From positions 4,588,001 to 4,652,000 of the forward strand of contig NC_052130.1 of NCBI RefSeq assembly GCF_012273895.1: 64,000 bases of DNA. Direction: 5' to 3'. A program made the position numbers and the translations under genes. The notes below the pieces were generated by a model that was not told the origin of the DNA, did no database searches, and saw only the letters and a program-made list of their open reading frames with translations. This stretch comes from Zerene cesonia (Eukaryota; Arthropoda; Insecta; Lepidoptera; Pieridae). Below are positions 47,691 through 59,427 of the stretch, one piece after another (position 1 is the stretch's first letter; each line of letters begins with the position of its first letter).

Positions 47691-47841
47691 AAAAGTTTGT
47701 AAGAATGTGTGTGTGTTTGTTGCGCAAAAACTACTGAACCGATTGCAATGAAATTTGGTGGAATAACATATAGGCAACTTTTTATCCCGCTTTTCCAACG
47801 GTATACGGACTTACGCGGGTGACACCGCGGGGCGTAGCTAG
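47691..47841 (+). mobile_element. Helitron-like repeat, family 1, internally deleted
   Basis: Lacks the 5' terminus and two internal segments, but keeps the gtgacaccgcggggcgtagCTAG 3' end followed by T. It lies 175 bp from a reverse copy. Confidence 0.78.
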
Positions 47842-49178
47842 TAGATTCATAAAGATTGTGGTCCCTATTATTCAATTTGTTATTTAGGAACTCTAGATTT
47901 CCTAGTAAATGTGTCTTTATAATTTATAATGCACATTTCCGGGCGACTTTACGAATGATACGCATTTTCTATGAATTGTATACAATCACGAATAACATAC
48001 ATTTCCATTGACATACAGTATAATTAAAAATACGTTTTATTTACCAACTGATCAATTTTATCGGCCACATCTGAATATCACCAACGTATCCACATTGTAT
48101 GTTCTGTTAGGTTAGGTTCTATTAAGAATAATTAGATTGCGTTGTTCAAATACTCCATTTTTATTATACCCATCTCTCCTTCTCCAATAAATGAACTACT
48201 CAACAGAAAAACAATTTATCAATGCAGACCAGTTCCTGAGATAATCGCGCTCAAACAAACAAGCAAAAAACACTTCAGTTATATATTATACTGAGTAATC
48301 GCTAAATGTATAGATAATAGCAATTAACTGTAAAAAGTAATCGATCATCAATCTAGGTTTTGCTTGATCCCTACCACAACAAACGGGTCTAGTATTTTCT
48401 CCATACGCAAGAAATTCAGACAGGTTGTCTGAATTTCTTATATTAGCGCATATTAGAGCTTTCACGTGGAAACCATCAATGAACGCGAGTCACGGTGAAA
48501 ATCATTCAAGTGGTCACTTATCGAGTTCGTAACGTGTTTGCGCCTAGTAGTACAATTTCACAAAACATGTTCCTATGTGATGGTGTTGCTGCACTTCTCG
48601 GAGTATTTACTAGTGTATGATTTTGTGTTGCTTTGTAATTATTTACCTGCGAAGTTTGACTTGTTTGATCTCGATAGGATGACGCGAATGGATGACACGA
48701 ATGTTTATTTATACGCACTTATCATTAACCGAAAAATATGTAGAGTATATTGAAAGAAGTAAAGGCAACTTTATATTTTTATAGGTAGAAGTAATATTGT
48801 GTTGATAATGCTGGCAAATTAGTCCATTATTACGGATAGAGTATCTATATATTAGTTGGTTTGAGAAACTAAAGCTTCCTAGGTTCCAATTGGTTTATCA
48901 AGAGATAACTGATAGATAAAAAGAAATTATAATAACTGTTCATCAGATTATTGTATACAATAAATTAACAACATTTAAAAAATAAATTATGCATTAAGAG
49001 TAGTGCGACGTTTTTCTGTGACAGTTATCTGTTCTTAACTAGTTTTCGAATGGTTTGGGCCCAAGTGGGGTAGGCTTATCCTAAAAGAAAAGGAAATTCC
49101 TTTGCTCCGTAAAGCGGACAACACCAGCTCTGCTGCCCACAATTACATAAAAAATTATAATAATAATAATAATAATAA

Positions 49179-50357
49179 GCCCGCAGGGCACCTTGTGGCG
49201 AGGTGTCGGGGAGTAGCGACCCCGCGGACCCNNNNNNNNNNNNNNNNNNNNNNNNNNNNNNNNNNNNNNNNNNNNNNNNNNNNNNNNNNNNNNNNNNNNN
49301 NNNNNNNNNNNNNNNNNNNNNNNNNNNNNNNNNNNNNNNNNNNNNNNNNNNNNNNNNNNNNNNNNNNNNNNNNNNNNNNNNNNNNNNNNNNNNNNNNNNN
49401 NNNNNNNNNNNNNNNNNNNNNNNNNNNNNNNNNNNNNNNNNNNNNNNNNNNNNNNNNNNNNNNNNNNNNNNNNNNNNNNNNNNNNNNNNNNNNNNNNNNN
49501 NNNNNNNNNNNNNNNNNNNNNNNNNNNNNNNNNNNNNNNNNNNNNNNNNNNNNNNNNNNNNNNNNNNNNNNNNNNNNNNNNNNNNNNNNNNNNNNNNNNN
49601 NNNNNNNNNNNNNNNNNNNNNNNNNNNNNNNNNNNNNNNNNNNNNNNNNNNNNNNNNNNNNNNNNNNNNNNNNNNNNNNNNNNNNNNNNNNNNNNNNNNN
49701 NNNNNNNNNNNNNNNNNNNNNNNNNNNNNNNNNNNNNNNNNNNNNNNNNNNNNNNNNNNNNNNNNNNNNNNNNNNNNNNNNNNNNNNNNNNNNNNNNNNN
49801 NNNNNNNNNNNNNNNNNNNNNNNNNNNNNNNNNNNNNNNNNNNNNNNNNNNNNNNNNNNNNNNNNNNNNNNNNNNNNNNNNNNNNNNNNNNNNNNNNNNN
49901 NNNNNNNNNNNNNNNNNNNNNNNNNNNNNNNNNNNNNNNNNNNNNNNNNNNNNNNNNNNNNNNNNNNNNNNNNNNNNNNNNNNNNNNNNNNNNNNNNNNN
50001 NNNNNNNNNNNNNNNNNNNNNNNNNNNNNNNNNNNNNNNNNNNNNNNNNNNNNNNNNNNNNNNNNNNNNNNNNNNNNNNNNNNNNNNNNNNNNNNNNNNN
50101 NNNNNNNNNNNNNNNNNNNNNNNNNNNNNNNNNNNNNNNNNNNNNNNNNNNNNNNNNNNNNNNNNNNNNNNNNNNNNNNNNNNNNNNNNNNNNNNNNNNN
50201 NNNNNNNNNNNNNNNNNNNNNNNNNNNNNNNAAATCTCAAAAGGGCCTCTGCGTGTTGGATCTGTGTCCCCACGTAAGCCTTCCAAAAGACCGGGTGCCT
50301 TCCTTCTGGTGGTACCCGAGTATTATGGAAATGAGAAACATAATAATAATAATAATA
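49179..50357 (+). mobile_element. Non-LTR retrotransposon-like insertion in a TAA microsatellite, interrupted by a gap
   Basis: A (TAA)n run at about 49154-49178 is followed by GC-rich sequence starting gcccgcagggcacc. After the gap, an unrelated segment (50232-50337) ends at gagaaaca, directly followed by (TAA)n at about 50338-50356. The part after the gap recurs diverged at about 545-640. TAA runs at both ends fit an element that targets TAA repeats, as Dong/R4-type retrotransposons do. No coding part is visible, so the class is inferred. Confidence 0.45.
49232..50231. other. Assembly gap of 1000 N inside a retrotransposon-like repeat
   Basis: Exactly 1000 unknown bases. The flanks are GC-richer repeat sequence bounded by TAA microsatellites, so a repeat probably caused the break. 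Confidence 0.97.
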
Positions 50358-51397
50358 GATGTTTATTTCAGATAATAATTATCCATATTAAAACAGTTAA
50401 TTACAATTGGTGACATATATGATGATTACATTTTTAATTAATTTTACTATTTACGGTTTTCATTACGATGTGCACATAACCAATATTTAAGAATTGGATT
50501 GTTCAAGTATTCAGAGAGCGTAGCTATAATTTTGTTATTTGAGGAGCGTATACGTGCCCAAAAAGATGCTATTCGCAATCTAATGATTGCGAAAAAATCA
50601 TTAATACCACCGCCCGCAAACATGCTAGACGCACTACAGTACCTCGGCAGCTTCATTAGGATACGATATGCATCATTATATATATGATTAAATTATTATT
50701 ATATTATGATTAAATTTTTAAACTTGGTGGATTTTTTTGAATATTATCATTGTGTTAGCTATTCTATAAGCTCTCATTTAAATTTAACCATGCATTTTAA
50801 TGATTGTATGAGATTAAGATTTTCTTAATCTCATTTAGAGGATTACACAAATAAAATAACGCATGAAATAATCCAGAGTTTAATTTCATTGCAATAAGTT
50901 AATCAATAAATTAAGTGTCTTTCAAAAGATATACTGAATTACTATTCTATAATATCAAGAAAATGTCAATAGCATATTCAAATTATAATAAATAATTAAA
51001 TACATACATACAAAGATAGATATACCAAAAAATAATATAGAAATATATATCGAATAATTGTATATTTTCAAATCAATACATCCAATATCATAATCATATT
51101 TTATAATATATAAATGCGATATATTATTTACATATATACATATAATATAAAATATATTATTCGTTTAATATTTATCCAATTACTTAAGTATAAAAAAATA
51201 TAAATATTTTATTTTGATATGATAAATATATAATACAATAAATATGTTTAATTCACAGTCATAACATATATAAATATATTATATATTTTATTTATATTAT
51301 TTACATTCTCCTATGTAATGCTATACTTTGTATATATATATCATAATAAAATGTTAATACATAATTTAAAGCGGTATCCAAAGACTCCCTACATATT

Positions 51398-51403
51398 TTT
51401 ATT
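51398..51403 (-). terminator. Candidate polyadenylation signal of W5 (AATAAA)
   Basis: First minus-strand AATAAA found downstream of the W5 stop, about 330 bases away. More AATAAA hexamers follow further downstream, so the real site is uncertain. Confidence 0.25.
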
Positions 51404-51733
51404 TACATATATATTTACATATCATACATATCTATATGACTCATTTAAATAGAGTATTGAGGTACTGTTTACTTAGAAAATAAATTAAGTGTTGCATCAT
51501 GGTCCATTGCACGCCCTTGTCATTATTAAATTATAAACCATCATATAAATATTATATAAATTATCTTTGGAACAATAATTAGTACGTTCACTTCTTTTTT
51601 ACGGTCATATATTCTGTTCAATCGCGGACAAGATATGCTTTGTCTTTAATTGTAAAAAATGTACGCCTTATTCTAAAATAAATAGTATGCCTTCTACGCT
51701 ACACACAACACGATAACTGGTATCTAGGGTGGG

Positions 51734-54700
51734 TTACTGCGTGTACGCATTGTAGGCTAGGTCGTGTGAGTCAAGAGACCTGAAACAAAATATTTGAATT
51801 ACAATGTATTCTGAAATAGAAGTCGATTAAACGTTGTATTGAAATGGTGCCCTTGAAGAATCGTTCACTGAATAATCGTAACACAGTTAGTAACATTTAT
51901 AATTTTTAAACAATATCATGGTCTGTTTCCTCTTCCTCAACATTCCTTCTTTCCTTTCATTTATTCTTTCCTTATCCTTTTCCCTTTAAAAGCGGGCAGT
52001 GCTTTCGTAGATGAACTGCTTCTGCGAATGTTCATGGTCGGGGGTAATCGCTTACCATCAGGCAAACCACCACCTCAGAAAAGAAAAACAAAAATAATTC
52101 CCAACGCTTCGAAACCTCACCTGCTCCAGCCAGCTCCCCCGTGACCAGATGATACCACGACTTCATGAGCTTCCCCAGTACCGCTGGATGACAGCAGCTT
52201 CTTCAGCCCAATGATACCCGCAAGGACGAGGGCCAGCTTGGAAACGATCAGGGCCTTGCCAGCGAGGAGGGCCAGGGCACCGAATGCAAGGGGAACGATC
52301 ATGCCTCCGATAAGGAGGGGGATAGCGAGGAGTGGGGCGAGCTTCTTCCTTCTTCCACGGCCTTCGTCGAACGCGCGCTGCAGATCTGAACCGGTGGGGA
52401 ATTTGATCTGCGGACAAAGTGGGTATTTTCAGTTGATGTAGGCTTTTTCAATGGATTATAGATTGAACTTTGTTGCATGAAAGTTAACTACAAATCTAAT
52501 GAATTCGCATTACTACTGGCAATGTCTTTATGAAGTTCTGCCCCCTATTGAGGGATGGGGCAGATAATATATATGTTTTACCGATTTACTGATAGATTTC
52601 CTTTATGGACAAGTAGGTAATCAGCCTTCTGTGTCCTGCTAGACTATAACTGCATACTAAATCGAAATAAAAATCAAATTTTTCTATCTACTAAACGAAA
52701 ATTCGATATAGACTGTGTAAAATTGACATCACATGTTCACGTGCATTTTTTTATTTTTTTTATTTATTTACATAGTAACAAGTAATTGTTTTAACAAAAG
52801 TAAAGTAGGGTAGGAGCATGTTCTATTTAATATTATATATACTGAGAGCTTTAATCCCCTATAGTAAAAGCACAACAATGTATCCAATATCTCAACCATA
52901 GATAGTGCAGAAAGCTAAATATCAATCAGATAAAATTTGCATTCGTGAAAAACTGCGCTCATCACGCATGACGCTCGCAATTAGTTAAGAAACTATGTGG
53001 GTCGTAACTGCTTAATAGACTATAGCGAGGAAAAAACACAAGATGAATTAATTGAACGTAATTAAAAAGATGTATAGAGAAAGCGTTGCGGTGCGTCGGC
53101 GGGCGGTATGCGAGCGCATTTCTTGTAGAAATTTGCAATTGATAATGCATTTTAACGGTTGCAGCGCGTTTCAGGATTTCAGATATGTTTTTTTATAACG
53201 TATATACATTATGGATGTAGTTTATATTACATGTATAACGTATTGGGAATGAGGGACTTTTAATTGGATAGATTACGTTTTATGATGGACGGCGTAGTAA
53301 TTTCTAAAAAGTTTCAATAATTATATTGTACTGGATACAATTGTTTTTAAATATGCATTAAAATAGAAATCAATAAAGGCAGTAGGTATTATGTAACATA
53401 ACTATATCAGAAATGTATATACAAGTATTTAAACTCACTTGAAAATGATACGCTGTCAAGAAAATCATATACTAAAAAAATTCTGATACAGTCTCCAAAT
53501 TCAACATTAATAACATAGGTCATAAATTATTTGAAGTGTCATAAACTACGCTCATAAAACATACACCGTAAATACAACTAACTGACTGACAAATAGTCTA
53601 GTAACAATTACCATTCATTAATTATTATTGCATGCTTTGTTTCAATTTATGAAAGGCGTTAAATATTGCGTAATTTATTATAAGAAGTAACAGTGACTAA
53701 TTCGAGTGGTCACTTATTTATTCATTCATACTACTATTATTCATTGGAAAAGAAATACAATATTGATGTATATAAAACACGAATATACATTAAAATATAA
53801 TTGCGACTACGTTCGTTTTTAAACGAAGTTCCTAAAACTGACAGGGGGGCTATCACTTTGTAGCATATATGTTTTTAATTTCTTATTTAACTATTCAATG
53901 TATCATTATTTTCACTTTCAATGTGTGTCTTATATTTCTCTTAGTATAGAATTAGGATGAAATGCTCTCTTGGTAAAATTTTGAACAGCCCTGTTCCCTT
54001 GCCGTTTGATTATTATAAAAGTTACAGAGCCTGAGCCTATCTGAGACTTTTTATATAAACTTATTTTGGAGTCTTAATTTCGTGATAATCTCCATTAAAA
54101 TATTTATACCGTGATTTTGCTGAAAATATAACGAAATTGAATTGATGATGAATGAATTCATGAGAATAATTTCCTATACGAAAGGTTGAATATAAATCTT
54201 TCGATCAAACAAAAAGTATTGTAAAAGGACCACATACGTTTAAAGTCACAAATAATTTGAAGTGAATGAGTATGCGGTAATAAAATCGTAATAATTAAAT
54301 AATAATTACATCGTTATAGGGTCAAGTACAACATTAAAGATACAATGAACTACAATTAAGGTATCCATTTATAAACCTTACGATGTAGGATGCATACTAA
54401 TGTAAAGAATTGGTTAAATTAAACCGTTTCCTATTCAGAGTATTGTTAGTAATAGAAATTCAATATTTTTACTTTTTTATAACATTAATAGTTGTGTGTG
54501 ACCTTTTAGTTAACGTGATCTCGCGTGGTTATCAATCTAGAATAAAACCAATCACAAGAACATAACTACAAAACTAAAAATGTATATATAATGACAATAG
54601 TAGTAGATTTATTGTTTCTCAATCAATAATATCCCGTTTCCTTAATTATTAAATATACCTATAATATTCTATATACTTAAAAGCTTTCGTTTGTTGATAT

Positions 54701-56960
54701 ATTCAATATATTTTATTAATATTTTATATGCCATATACACAAGGTCTATTTATTTTAATTATTTAATTGTGTTTAAACTTCAGGGGTGTGCTTAACTCAA
54801 AAATGTGAATTTAGAATTAGTATACGCAGCGAATTTAGAAAACAAATACAAAATGTTTTCTAATGCTTGTATACAAATTAATTATGTATGTCACGTGTTA
54901 ATACGTAAATTGTCAACCGCGGTATGGTTATGAAAATAGAAATAAAAACATTGTTACACGTCATATGAAAAATCGTACAAACGTGAACGAAAACACTTTT
55001 TAAAATTTTTGAAAGTTTGAGTTAAAATTTTAGTTATGAGGCGTTGTATGACATAGGTTCGTAGATTGTAAGAAGTATTTAATTTTAGTAATTGGTTTTC
55101 TCCGTTATACGATATAAGGGTGCAGAGGATGTCTGAAAAACAATGCTTTGTTTTACTTTCAGATTTTGTACTGTAAACTCGAGCCATAGACTTCTGTTAC
55201 CACTTTTTGCTAAAATGGTATATTAAATATGTGAACAACAACAAATATTATGTACAACTATACTACTACTAATCTTATAGTTTATATCTCTATCAACGGA
55301 ACTTATATCAACGCACGACATTAAACAGAATGATAATAAACCGACATTATTCAATGAATCATAGTATATTTAGTTATTATGATATCTTTGAATTTTTCGT
55401 CCCTTTATTTCCTTCAATCCTTTTAAACAGAATTACCCAGAAACTAAGAAGAGAAGAGTGGAAGAGGAATTTGTCGGTTTTATTTTTGGTTTTGTTAATT
55501 GTACTGTATACTGCGTGGTTTTTCTATACAGATTATATGTTTTTTTATATATCGTCATTGGGTATCACTTTAGACGCTGGAGTGGTGGAGGTACCACTCT
55601 TTCGGACGTAGATCAAGTTTTTAGAAGATATTTATATTCATAATCGCATACACGTAATACAAAATAATTGTTTTAATTTTGCTAGTTTACGTTGAAAGCT
55701 TTCTTTTCAACATTGCAAGGCAACTTCACAAAGAGTAGGTTACGTTTAGAAACTTGTCATCTTATGGACACCATAGAAAAGTAGACACTAGGCAGTAATT
55801 AAAATGAGGAGAAATTAAAACTCACGCCGCAACAAAATACTGAGAAATCAAAGTGCTACTGTTGTTAGTGGTTTCTTACTTGGCTCTTAAAATGGTAAAA
55901 CATTGATTTAAATTGGTTCCCTTAATTTTTTATTAATCTTCGAAAAAGGGTTTTGTTTTTGTGCTTTATTTCTGCTCTGTAAATGCTTGTTTTGCTGTTG
56001 GTTAAATGTTTATGTTATGGAATGAAATAATGCACTTAAAAACGTCGTTCGTTGAGAAAAAAACACTACGTTTAATAATTTCTCCTATAACGATGCCAAG
56101 AGTCGATAATTTCCGCATGGACAAATTACGGCAGATGCTTTTCATATTTTTCGATTCGCTATGTCACCATAATTGGTTCATCCCGTCACAAACGATGCGA
56201 ATAAATAATTTCTTAGGTAAAGCATTTAATTAATCAATAGCAATTTTCATTACGTCTGACGTAGTTTCTGTAGACAATTTTAGTCAAAAATTAACTTCTG
56301 TACTTTCTTCTTACTTTTAATAAGTTTTTACATCGTTCAATTATATGACACTCATAATCAGGGTGATATAAAAAACGATTGCTTAGTTTAAATCCAGGAG
56401 ATTCAGGAAGCTTTGTTAATCCCATTATCATCCTCGTCACATTTAAAAGCTAAAGTGATTATTCTGATGAAGAATAAAGAGCAGTGGAAAACAAACTACT
56501 TTTTATTTAAAAGGTCCCAAAGATTACCATTGCAGGTTATAAAAAGAGGAGTACGAGATAAGAGCAGTTCATCTGTTACCTGGATGGTATGAGTTTGCAT
56601 GAATCCAACGATTTTGTCCAAGATGAGGTTGTCCAAGGAGCTCTCGTCAAGACCTCTCGGAATCGCCTCCTCAACGTCCACCTTTTCGACTGCATTCTTA
56701 TCCTTCGTAATGGTAACTCCACCGAGCAGCACAACCTCGTCGCTCTTTGATATCCTATTTAAAGCTTTGGCCAGTTTGAGTTTCAGACAACTAGAAAGAT
56801 CGCTGCCACTGCAGTCTCTGTAGGTTTCGTATGCAACTTTGAAGTCCCCTAATATCGTGTCGTCTGAACTCCTTCCTTCGTCAACGTTTTGGTTTGTGCT
56901 CGCTGTCCTTCCACTTACGGCCGCTGCCAGTGTTAAAACGAGGAGGTAATGTGGTACCAT
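51734..56960 (-). CDS. Osi: Osiris family (DUF1676) protein W5, divergent exon structure
   Basis: Exons are 56580-56960 (381 nt), 52121-52407 (287 nt) and 51734-51779 (46 nt). Introns have GT..AG ends in phases 0 and 2, giving 237 residues. Seen: a signal peptide at about 1-17 (MVPHYLLVLTLAAAVSG), C-x3-D-x3-C followed without interruption by LKLAKALNR, LILDKIVGFMQTHTIQ at the end of exon 1, then IKFPTGSDLQRAFDEGRGRRKK, a hydrophobic stretch at about 150-199, GWSR and a C-terminal DLAYNAYTQ encoded by the tiny last exon. W1-W4 have an intron just after the second cysteine and none before the LAY motif; W5 is the reverse. It is therefore a separate Osiris subfamily, not part of the W1-W4 expansion. 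It is the first gene of the array in transcription order within the window. The LAY exon is too short to be found as a free-standing reading frame. Confidence 0.9.
51927..52080 (-). mobile_element. Repeat family A, partial, inside intron 2 of W5
   Basis: Reverse copy: ttcctttcatttattctttc, aaaagcgggcagtgctttcg, tgcgaatgttcatggtcggg and cgcttaccatcaggcaaacc. It ends about 40 bp from the donor site of W5 exon 2. Confidence 0.75.
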
Positions 56961-56995
56961 TTTGAAGTCGTTCGCACGTTCGTGGCGGGATAGGC

Positions 56996-57031
56996 ACTGT
57001 GTTTAATACAGTAACAGTATTTGCGTTTATA
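56996..57031 (-). promoter_or_regulatory. Candidate core promoter of W5 (TATA plus initiator)
   Basis: On the minus strand CATATAAAC has its TATAAA at 57026-57031. A CACAGTG initiator-like site places A+1 at about 56998, 33 bases downstream and 38 bases before the start codon. The spacing fits an arthropod TATA/initiator promoter. Not experimentally supported. Confidence 0.45.
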
Positions 57032-57721
57032 TGCGCTTAGTTTCACGGTACAGTGAAGCTGCTGAGAGGGATGCATCGATGCATTTATGCAGTTGCTTGT
57101 ACAGTCAAGGGATAAATTTTAATGAAATATTCTTTTCTACTACATTGTATGGGTGGTACAGCCCTTTTAGAAGCAATTATTGGTGTAAAAATTTTATAAA
57201 TGATGCTTTACATGATAGAAGAAGGTTCTTGATTCATCACGATGCAGTATATCAGAGTCTAGCATATACAAAATAGATCTTTCGAATAACAATTTCAGGT
57301 AACCATTTAGTTTTTATTCTTGTGAAACTTACAGAACACGTCACATGTCATTTCAGAAATTCCGTCGCCATATTATGTGTTTGCGTTGCAATTTATATTT
57401 TATTGCAATGGGGGTATGAAACACAGGGCTTATGTATAAATATAAATTGCTATTTATATCCCCATATTTTAATAGAATCAACATATTGACAGCAACACAT
57501 CAGAAAATGGAGAACATCCGATTGAGTGGAATGTTTAATTTACCGTTCATCCCTATGGAATTTATTTACTTATATTACAGCGTGGGCCAATTACAGTTTT
57601 GGGAACAAGAAAAATTGTATTTTTTTGTATGAATGTGATGATTTTGAGTAGCTAGTAGTCGTAAAATAAACAAGGCTTATAAACGTTAATCAAGTTAGGT
57701 AACATCAAGTATATGATAGAC

Positions 57722-58115
57722 ACTATTGACATCATCATCAGCTCATACTCGTATGAGAGTTCAGGGCATAAATGGCCAAGGGCCACCACACTGGCCAAGT
57801 ACGGGTTGGCAGATGTCACATGTCGTCGAATTTATCGATTCCTCGATATTGCGATTTCCTCACACTACTTTTATTGCACTTATTTATTATTTGGTCTACA
57901 AAACTGGTTACAAATGTTCACAATATTTGTTATTATAAAGTTGTATTATGTTTTATTAAAGAATTATAAAATAATGATATCCTTCACCGTTTCGCGCCGT
58001 GGTGAAGTAAATAAGGTGCAAATAAATGGAAAAATCCACGTATTTCACACTCGTCCAGTCTCAACCATTCGACTTTTTAAGTCCGAGGTTCTAATCTCTG
58101 AGCTACCATTACTCT
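57722..58115 (-). mobile_element. tRNA-derived SINE-like element with an internal insertion
   Basis: Read on the minus strand it starts ggtagctcagagattagaac, resembling a tRNA A-box region, with a decayed B box (ggttgagactgg) about 40 bases later. It ends in a GATGATGATG-like tail after a body containing tgccaacccgtacttggcca. A segment of about 105 bp (about 57869-57974) appears to interrupt a conserved 'tttcctcac/gatgttttccttcacc' part of such elements. Confidence 0.5.
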
Positions 58116-58354
58116 TAGCTATACTTACATATTTGAATAGATTAGAGTAGAAAACGCTTGATTCAAGAAAAAATCTACACAACAGGAAAGATTTAAAAAT
58201 AATACAATAATGTTGTATAAATAAAAAATTAAAATAAGTATAATAACAATTGTTTGTTTGTTGAGATACAATATATATCGTGTAAGTGCACTACATTTTC
58301 TGAAAAGGACTCAGCTCAGCTCTGCTCATCTTTGACTAGGTCCCAATACCGTAG

Positions 58355-58567
58355 CAGGCTGCGACTACAGCGCTGGTATAAGACCAAAAGACCAAAACTG
58401 GGCTGCGACTACAGGGCTGGTATAAGATCAAAAGACCAAAAGTAGACTGCGACTACAGCGCTGGAATAAGACCAAAAGACCAAAAGTAGACTGCGACTAC
58501 AGCGCTGGTATAAGACCAAAAGACCAAAAGTAGACTGCGACTACAGCGCTGGTGTAAGAACAAAGGC
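58355..58567. repeat. 44-bp tandem repeat (minisatellite), about 4.8 copies
   Basis: The marker ctgcgactacag starts at 58359, 58403, 58447, 58491 and 58535, exactly 44 bases apart. The unit also contains cgctggtataagaccaaaag and accaaaagtaga. Copies differ by a few bases. Confidence 0.93.
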
Positions 58568-59049
58568 GAAGCGCGCGTATTTATTCACTTATATGTACAG
58601 TATACACATTGCACTTGTGTACGCGACATTACTCGAGATTGTGTTAGCGCACGAACATTGAGGTCTTATCAATGAGGTTTGGGGTTTCTTTTGATCACAT
58701 TGAGCAGTAAGTTTTCTATACAAGTTGATTTGAACATCATTTTTGCAGTATACATGAATGCAAAAGACGTTTATAAATTTAAATATCAAAATAATTCATT
58801 AAAATTTTGGGCTCTAAAAAGACATGAATTTTTTTATGGTTTCCAAGTTTTGATGAAGATGAGATTGAATGATTGAGATGAATTTTATGACTGGAATGAT
58901 TCCCAGAACAGGCTTTGCCTAGCGCGAAATCCAGTGAAGGAATTTGAATTACGAATTACGAATTAAGTATATACGTTAAGAAATAATTCTAAAACAATTG
59001 AGATTTCTATGCGTATTCTAGTAACCGTTAGGACGAAAGCTCTAAAGAC

Positions 59050-59230
59050 AAAGAAAAAGTTAAATAATCCGGGGTTTCCCCGCATTTTCCGTGGGATTTC
59101 CCGGATAAAGACGTTCTTATTTTCATTTCAATCTATATCTGTTTAAGCTTTCTACCAAATCGGTTTAGTGGTTTAAACATAGACAGAGAGACAGACAGAG
59201 AATATTACAATGGATCCCTTTTTTATTTGG
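59050..59230 (-). repeat. Dispersed repeat, weakly related to 32935-33170
   Basis: Contains ctttctaccaaatcggttta and agacagagagacagacagag, with a GC-rich start (ttccccgcattttccgtggg). Strongly diverged. Confidence 0.35.
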
Positions 59231-59427
59231 ACTATACAATGAGCAGTCATTGTAATAACAGTAACATAGCATAATAGTTATGTATAGATAAAAAATACAA
59301 TAGACTTGGACAGTTTTATAATGTATTTATTTAAAAAATAGGGAATGGTTTTAATATGACTTAATTTTACAAAATAATATATTTTGTGGCAATAATTAAT
59401 TATTTTTTAACACTAAAAGCCTAAAAA

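Larger units (their letters stand above)
41984..51733. other. Spacer between W4 and W5, rich in Helitron-like repeats
   Basis: Holds four family 1 copies, one family 2 copy and at least three other Helitron-like pieces between 43.3 and 47.9 kb, plus the TAA-flanked repeat and gap at 49.2-50.4 kb. 51000-51733 is extremely AT-rich and is probably the W5 3' UTR and flank. Confidence 0.6.

Noticed and set aside
49081..50375. Four reading frames of 370-400 codons across the third gap
   Set aside because: They are bridged by N and exist on both strands; the flanks look like repeat DNA.
57713..58150. A 145-codon plus-strand frame
   Set aside because: It runs through the SINE-like element and its AT-rich insertion; it has no domain or coding bias.
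58254..58445. A 63-codon frame with repeated 'RLQRWYKTKRPK'-like units
   Set aside because: The repetition comes from the 44-bp minisatellite, whose unit length is not a multiple of three.
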